DNA of 64,000 nt, taken from contig CAJSYZ010000008.1 of NCBI GenBank assembly GCA_910574455.1, forward strand, positions 926,637-990,636, read 5' to 3'. Below are positions 56,501-64,000 of the stretch, piece by piece. A program made the translations under genes and the position numbers. The number at the start of each line of letters is the position of its first letter. Within the stretch, counting starts at the first letter, position 1. The DNA is from Trichaptum fuscoviolaceum (Eukaryota; Basidiomycota; Agaricomycetes; Hymenochaetales; Trichaptaceae). The notes beneath the pieces are model-generated. The model had not been told where the DNA came from. It saw only the letters and a program-made list of their open reading frames with translations, and ran no database searches.

Positions 56501-59500
56501 AGTGCGCCCAATCGACGAGGATCAGAAGAAGAAGGATAGTGTAATCCTAACTGTTATGGTAGGTTAACGACGGTTGCACGGCGATAAGCTTCAAAAACAA
56601 CTGACCATCTGAGCGTTTTGAGTGCGAGCTTCAAGTTTTGACATCGAGCAAGCTACTAACCTTCTTTTCATGATCTGCGGTGTTTTCCTTCCACACTTGG
56701 ACGTTGTTTACTGTCGCAAGTCGCTCCTCAAGCCCACGATATGTCCGGCGTTGCCCACCATTCGAACCGTGATGCCCGCTGGGTGCATTACCGCATCCTC
56801 AACGCCGTGCGGGCCCGACGAGGACTCGAGTAGCTTCGTCGATCCCACAGTCGTATATGCACCCAGAAGACCCGTATGAGATCCGGCACGTGCGTAGATG
56901 GAAGAAGTAAAAGACTCTGATAGCCTACATTAAGATTGAGGCATTCAACCTCAGGCTGGTGCCAAAGCCATGGCAGTCAAATTGCCAAATTGCCAAAGTG
57001 TCAAAGCTCCCATATCCAATTCAACCCAATACTAGTAGTAGTCAGTTCGACAATCGGCAATCTGTTCGATTTATTCTTGAACATCGACATTTCCGCGGGC
57101 GACCAGCATCGTAGATGGCGTCAGTGGCGGCCTGCCAATCTGCTGCTGTGCAAATGAGAGTGATATGACGATGTTTGCGAGCTCAACGGAGCGGAACCGG
57201 AGATTTTGTTTTCTTCTTCTTTCTAGGAACAGGGCAGCTTGAAAGGACTTCTTCTCTTCTTTCCACGTTGTGCATCATGGTGCCAGGGCGACCAGAGCAA
57301 GGACCTGATGAACCATGAAAGCGTTAATTAAACTTGGACGCTAATTTAGAGAAGAGCGTTTGATGCCGGTTTTGTGTGTGAGAACAGTACATACATATAA
57401 TTAACTTCAGTTCAACCCCGGCGGGTCTCGAGTTTTGAAGATGGTAATGGAAGGCCTGTGGTGAGACTCACATTGTGAGCGAAAGATCAGTAATGGGCCA
57501 TTTCGAAAGACAAGAGCACAATGATGCCTATCTGTGTGCACTGAATACGAGTGCCTTGCTTCCTAAGCTTTGAACTTTGAACACCGAGCGTATCGAGCAT
57601 CGTACGTCCCCAGACCCCGATATCTATGCTGAGACACCTGATCCTGGTCCTGCCACCACATTAAAGCATGATCGAATACCAATGATGCGGGGTGCACAAT
57701 CAAGCGTATCCCAAAACAAAAACTACCGTGACTGCTGCGGGCCTGCGGCGCTTCGATCAAGGACTGCAGAGAATCCGACCGGCGAACGCACGCACTGGCA
57801 CGATGGTGATGAGGATGATGATGAAAGGGAAGCACGAGTATGTAGAGAGATCAGGCCCAGCAGCTAGGTAGCCTGCGCGCAGCCGAGGGGTTGACCTCGG
57901 AGTGTTATGATTGTCGACAAGTAAGCGTGGACGCGCGGAAGTGCGGAGGGCCGTTTCATAACTGTACTTTGTTGGTATCGACCAGTACGAGCATAGATGC
58001 CACTGGTAGTGTACAGAATTCTGCATCGGCATCAGCATTGCACTGAGCAGTCGATCATGATGCCCATAGCCACCCATCACCGCCAGCCTGAGCGTCGACG
58101 TCGTTGGCCGCGTGTCTGTGAAGTGAATTATATATACTTGTACATCGAGTCTTCTTGATGCCCCCGCATGTCGGAGTCGTGAAGTACCGCGACGTTCGGG
58201 GGAAAAGACTGGAAAGTGTTTGAACGGTTTCCGAAGCCATCATGACTCCCGGCCGAGCGATATCCAGTTTACGACTCCGCGGTCGGAGATTCAAAGCTAT
58301 TCAACTTGCAGCCAGTGACAGCCTGATTGTACTCCATTTTGACTTGGATTATAAGGCAGCGCTATTTCAGCCCTGTTTGTTTTCGAAGCTTTGAATAGGT
58401 GAAATCGAGTCTGTGTCCTAGTATCTCATGGAAAGAGCGCCGCCTGGAATCAGGATGCAATGCACCCATGTAGGCGCAATGGTTAACCCGCTGGATGCAT
58501 TCTTACAACCAACAGAAGACCAGAATTCCCTGTCCCCGTCGAAGCGTCTTGAAACGCCTATGCAGCGCTATCCCTGGGAAGCAATCGACGATTCGGATGC
58601 GCTGGATGGAGGAAGAAAGAGTTAGAAAAGGCAAAGTTTATTGACACGCATACAGGGCCGGCTTGGGAACATGCCGGATCTTCGGAGACCTGCTCTGGGT
58701 ACACCTCGAACACTTGCAACCGTATCTTCAAATTTACTTAACTGCCTCCGGTCTCCAGAATCGATAGACTCTTGGGTCCGTTGATGCTTTTGCGACGCAG
58801 GGGTGGATGGATGGAATGCAGAGTGCCAGTAGTACAGTACATTCTGTATGTGCATGCATTGTAGCGAAGAGAATAAAGGTTTCGATCGAGTAGTATTCGC
58901 ATGTCAGTGATCAGCTGTCGCATTGGAAAGGCAATACAAGCTTTGCTGCCGCTGAAAGAATAGGTACAGTATAAGCTATGTATTGCATGGACGCGCGAGC
59001 GAGGTCTATCAAGCATCCAACACGGTTCGGGCGCAGCTGATCGTTTTATCGTCGACCATCATTGCGAAAGTCGGTTGCTGCTCAACATCCGGAGTCTTAG
59101 TTGCATACTTTACATGATTCATTATGCTGGATGTACCCAAAAGCCGAGTCCTCGCTGCGACCGTGACGCCCGGCTGTGCTGAGCTGAGCTTCCCGGACCA
59201 GTGAGTTGTTAGGCCGGCACATAGCAAGGGGCCCGGGCCGTGGTGTCGTGTGGGAGAGAAAGAAGAGCCTGAGACAGGGAGTCGAACGATGTCGATGTTG
59301 GACGGTCTGCTCCTTGCGCGTTGCATCTCCGGGTCCTGCATTCCGCATCACGGTTCTGAGCTAGCTATATGCGCATCCGGAGACACCCAACACGACCGTG
59401 ACGCGAAGCATCCGCCTTCGAGAAGGAGTCGACCCCGACTATCCCGGGTATGTTGATGATCAGTGATCTGCGAGATTCGCCGGACCGTCCTATCGGGGAC

Positions 59501-62500
59501 AGCCAAGCGCGCCGAAACGTATGCAGAGCAGCTAAGGAGTATGGGGTAAGGGGAATACATAGCAGGACTCGGAAACAAGAACGCTAGGATACATTTGTGC
59601 ATATTGTGCACCGGGCGGAGTGCGTCAGCCGAGGAGGCGACCGTGGTCGCAAGCTTGACTGGTTGTGCGATAGCTTCGCAGAGTCGCGTTGTGTACTGTA
59701 CTAAGTTATACTACATTGATGATGCTCGGTATCCAAGTCTGCTAGTGCGCACACCACGGGCATGGCATGACTCAGGTGCCCGACGATCAGCCCGAGTTTA
59801 TCTGAGGACCACACGCAGCTGTGTATCGGTCGCAACAGACATGGAGTTACAGCAACTTGAAGTACGCTAGTATGTAGTCTGTATGTATCATAGTGTGGGA
59901 ATTGGTCTATTTTAACAGTGTGTGTCATGTGAGCTCAATTCTCGAGTCTAGACACCCATCGTCAGCTCCTTTGATCTGCGCTACTGGTTAGAGGGGAGTA
60001 GGGTATTCTCAGACGTTAGGGGAAGCAGTCACGGTCGCATCAACGCGGGATAACAAAAGTCCAATGAACACCCCTAGTCGGATATTAGAGTTTCATTTTT
60101 CAGCTGCGTGCTTTGGTACGGATTCAGGAAGTCGGCATGGTGATAAGAAGCACACGGATAGGGCACAAAGTACAGCACTTGCTCATCATGGCTAACTGGG
60201 TCTCGTAGTTGCACCTGTGCGCGTAGTGGAGATTGCAGAGATCAGCTACGAGAGATCAGGAATTCAACTGCCGCGAAGCAAAGTCATGCGCACCTCTTTG
60301 CATCGATTATTCATGCACCCTAATACTTATACATAGAAGATAGGAGCAGTCAGTTCGAGCGCCCATACCATGTATGTATGTATGTAGTACTCCTATGTCG
60401 ACTCCGGCTGTAAGCGTGCGGGGAAGCGCATGCGCATGTCCTGCATAATGACAATGTGGCGTTTGGTATATCCGGGATGCATATGAAAATGCTGCGAAAT
60501 GTGAAAGTTAATAGTTCGTGGTATGTATGGGATTATGATAATCACGCGGGCCGCTTACCACGGGTGGTGCGCAGGTACCTCAGTACCGTGGTCACGACGA
60601 CACAATGTCTCCGAGGTGGAGGTCCGTGATAGTCTGCGCCATGGAGATCGATGAAACGACACCCGCGAGCGACGCAGCTAAATGAAGATAATGTGACTTG
60701 ATGACTGGCCACGGTTCGTTTTTTTCTTCTTTTCACCATATGACCGAGACTATGTAGCTCGAAAGCCGCGCCGTTTCAGCCCCAAACTCGAGAAATGCGG
60801 GGAAATTTTGATGGGAGGGCGAGATCGATGAGATCGTGTACATTATATGAAGGCCGCGAGGCGCTGGGCGGAGTGATTCGCCGGGACAAAGAGCATACGG
60901 ATGAGCTCATCCAGATTCTAGGCGACTCCCTATAGTCATGCTGATAGGCCGCTACCCGTGTAAGCTACAGCACCGGGTGCAAGGGGAGTTAAGATGAATG
61001 AAATGCAACGTATGCGTCTGCTAAGAAGAGGAACGGAGTACTCACAGTATCACAAGCTGTGTACATGCCAGTGCATAAAGACATAGCCTAAATGTATGCA
61101 CCTGTGATTAAACGGTAAGCTCAGCTGAATGATGGACGCACCACCCCTTTCTCTGTTAGATGACTGCCGTGGCTGTGCTGCTGCGCGCAGAACTCTGTCT
61201 TAGAGCTCCTAAACATGCAGTCTCAGGCCATTCAAGTGTTCATATGGTGACGCAACGCGTGCTCGAGCGTTGTACTCATATGAGCCCATAGAACAACATA
61301 AAGTTAGATTCAGCGTACGCCGCGTGTTGTGCATTATGTATCTGGGTGTCGCCTGACTGGGTCAAACGTTCGACCGACACACCTGAACCAGGCTGGGTCC
61401 AGACAAAGGACAGAACAAAGGAGCACAGTCACGTTCGAGGAGAGTCACCGTAATTGTTCGCCTCGAGTCAGATCTAGGAGCGCCGGCGCTGCGTTCGTAG
61501 TTGGAACAAGGACAAGAACAAGGTTTGCGACTGCGCGACGTAGCTTGAATGCAAACAGCTGATAATGGTATAGGATGCATGTCGGGCGGCCGGGCAGACG
61601 AGGAGACGTCTTTTAGGTGTTTATCATGAGTGTCGTAGATTCAGAGTGTTTAATGTTAACTTCAAGTTGAAGCGCATTTGGAGTCCCCGTTGTCAACTTT
61701 GTCGAGACGTTGGCGCCTGGGCCCATTGGTATTGCTCCACGCTGGCTACTGACGGAGCTGACCAGACTGCACTTAGGTCGACCGTCGAGCTCGTGCATGA
61801 ATACGAGCCGCAGTTTGAGCGTGCTGGACAGGCTTGAAATATTTGAGCTCTTCGCCATCGATGTCAGTGAGCAGAATCATGTTCTTTGTCCGGGTCCAAG
61901 TAGACGGCGTCCGGCCGGGCATTGGATTAGAGTGAGTGGGCCAATCGCGGGGTCCCGGGAAAACATGGGGCACACATTAGGCGAAGCCGGAACGGAATAA
62001 CGTAGAGATATACAGTATGGTTATACTTTTCGGCTCCTACGGGTCAAGTCGTGTCGAACGGCTTACCGGCAACTGTATATGTGTACATCATACTATTCAT
62101 ATTCAATTCGGCTAACAGTCGGCTGACAATTCTATAGCATATAATCATACCTCCCTGGGATCAGCGGGATCCTCTCGTATGTCTATATGTCTAAATGATG
62201 GAAAAGAATCATAACGCTGTATCATTGGGTCGCATATACATGCACGCCCACAAGGTGCAATATCGAGCAATATAATCGCAAGAGGCGCGATAGGCCAGAC
62301 AACTCTCCCAGCTGATTCGAAACCAAAAGTCCCGTGAAACTCAGAACGAATCACAAGGTCTTTGATTCCAGTCGCGAAAGCACAAGCGAATTCGAAGCCC
62401 CTCCGAACCTCTGCTCATTGGGCAGGGCAACGCAGTTAAGCGACACAGCTAGAGGTGGCGTGCACAGCGAAGTGCGCCTTGGCAGCAGCTGTGTCCGGAT

Positions 62501-64000
62501 AATCTAGAAAGTTACGGTTCGGCTTTTACGCCTGAAGTATTCTGCACGTTCTATGCCAGTGTATCGTTGTTAACGTTAGGCTTTGGACAGCGCACCTGAA
62601 CGCCGTCAGATAGACAGCTGCCATCATACTTATGTATGCATAAGCGTTCCTTTCGCCCGATCATCGAATGATCTACGTACTGCTGCAATGTATGTGCATA
62701 CAAAATTCTTAGCAACGATATCAAGGCTTAAGGCAACTTTTACGTACGAATATGCGCTTGATTATGTGCGTAAATAAACTGAAGTGAGTACGTATTCCGT
62801 TCTGTAATTCGCGGTTAGCGCAATGTGTGAAGTGTTCGGAATCACATGATGAGCGGCGACCTACAACGAGTATTTTCTGAATTTTATAGATTAGATCCAA
62901 TCGAATACAGCGCAGACGACGTCCGAATGTCAGCGTATCGTTGAGACTGCCCGGATTTCTGCTTCGACGACACCCGCCCTGCATATCGTGTGCCATAGAT
63001 GACCGGCCCCTTGCAATATACTGTACTTCCGTCTATGGACTTCGAGGGGAGTAGGACGTTCTGCTTGATGACGAGTATGTTGTCCCATAGCCGTTATCTT
63101 TTCATGCATAGTGCCTTCTATCGGCCGTAAAGGGAAACATTTAATTGGCGCCTGCGATGTGGATGGGAAGTCGAGGCGCATCGCCGGCAATAAGAGGCAA
63201 CCGGATACGATCAATGCGCCATCAATGCGCGAGACGAGATGAGGCACATATGTTGGCATACAAATTGCATCAAACAATTTGGTGCTTAGTGCGTAATGTT
63301 CTAGCGCCCTGTATCAGTTGTTAATGAATGAATCTGAGACGGGTCCTTCGATCGCAAATGGCATAGCGAGACGAGCAATTTCAACATAGAGATATCATTC
63401 GCAGCAGATAGCTTGAGTCAACCTTTTACAACGCGTTTGGAAGAGCGAGGAATTGGCAACGATGGTTGAGATTCGAGATTTGTCTCCGGCCGGTCACCAG
63501 TACAAAGCAAGCCCCCGGGTGAGTTGAAATTTGTTCGTATAGATCGCGGGAAAAGGCACGGAACTTGATAAACGATAAAGAGCAGATGGCGGCGATGGCG
63601 ATGGACAGGACTCGAGGTGAAGATTGGTCTATATGCGTCCGCCATGGAAGACCGCATTTGAGCGTTTAATTAGCATAGCCAGGTGATTGAGTGACGGGGA
63701 ACCTCTTGAATACTACGGAACATAGGTCTACGCAGCGCGCGTTGTGGGAGGCCAGACAAAAAGGGAAGGGAGGGAGGTCAGGCGGGCGGGCGGTGGGTAA
63801 GAAAAGGCAGGATACGTGTCTCGTCGTCTTTGCGATCGATGTTGAGCACAGAGCGGAAGCAAATATCTCTGCGAACGTGCCCCCCTCATCGGATCTCCAT
63901 TATTTCAAGAGAAATAGCGAGTAAACGGCGGGGCACATGACTGCTGGGTGTGAGGATGTCGAGTTCTTGTATGCACGCTTGTTGTCTTGTACCGCACCGG
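50519..64000. other. 13.5-kb tract without recognisable genes
   Basis: No frame exceeds about 170 codons and none shows a known domain, a signal peptide with consistent introns, or a transposase or reverse-transcriptase motif. CATA/TACATACA simple repeats recur (50838, 50900-50920, 51156, 51550, 51845, 55125, 60370). CAGCCTGAG and CACTGGCAG words occur occasionally (52050, 55185, 58085). No tRNA or rRNA gene was found. The first few hundred bases are the likely 3' untranslated region of the zinc-finger gene. A frame at 52042-52392 is the most protein-like but unsupported. Confidence 0.5.
51315..51332 (+). repeat. Poly-C run of 18
   Basis: An uninterrupted C18 preceded by CCGCCCCCT, with a second C run near 51082-51093. 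Such runs are length-unstable and prone to sequencing error. Confidence 0.9.

Noticed and set aside
59250..59300. Possible tRNA gene (GGGAGTCGAACG resembling an inverted B box)
   Set aside because: The adjoining bases cannot form the T stem, and no A box or acceptor stem was found at the right distance.

Overview
The window looks like nuclear DNA of a mushroom-forming basidiomycete (Agaricomycetes). Nearly all credible genes are split by short GT-AG introns of about 45-120 bp. One secreted protein carries a fungal cellulose-binding domain (CBM1), the retrotransposon is a chromodomain-bearing Ty3/gypsy element, and the conserved genes are typical fungal housekeeping genes. All functions were assigned by reading motifs; no database search was possible.

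Layout. (1) 1-6171: an almost complete Ty3/gypsy chromovirus. The 5' LTR is cut by the window edge; the 3' LTR is 830 bp. An 11-nt match between the primer-binding site and the predicted mRNA 5' end suggests Tf1-type self-priming. It lies at the 3' end of a minus-strand orphan gene (6172-7794). (2) 7.8-22 kb: an accessory region. It holds a coiled-coil orphan gene (9135-15631) with tandemly duplicated exons, split by a 3.4-kb terminal-inverted-repeat (TIR) transposon that carries an HSP70 fragment. Next comes an 829-aa trypsin-like protease gene (16243-18969) whose introns are all phase 1. The region is filled with recurring short words and TAG microsatellites. (3) 22.3-38.2 kb: the conserved block. 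It contains a YPI1-type PP1 inhibitor, a 52-aa Cys-rich protein, a B-type cyclin, a bifunctional uridine kinase/UPRTase, a CBM1 protein with 156-bp repeats, a zinc-independent MDR reductase and SARAF. (4) 38.2-47.8 kb: no convincing gene. (5) 47824-50518: an SFP1-like zinc-finger regulator with Q-rich tracts. (6) 50.5-64 kb: 13.5 kb with no recognisable gene, only simple repeats.

The genes do not form one pathway. The conserved block is a set of independent cell-cycle, phosphatase, nucleotide-salvage and calcium-entry genes. The accessory block is where mobile elements and lineage-specific genes have accumulated. The most unusual signals are the TIR element, whose removal restores an open reading frame across its insertion site; the duplicated exon/intron units in the same gene; the self-priming match; and a patchwork of five short words that pervades intergenic DNA, introns and some exons of the accessory block.
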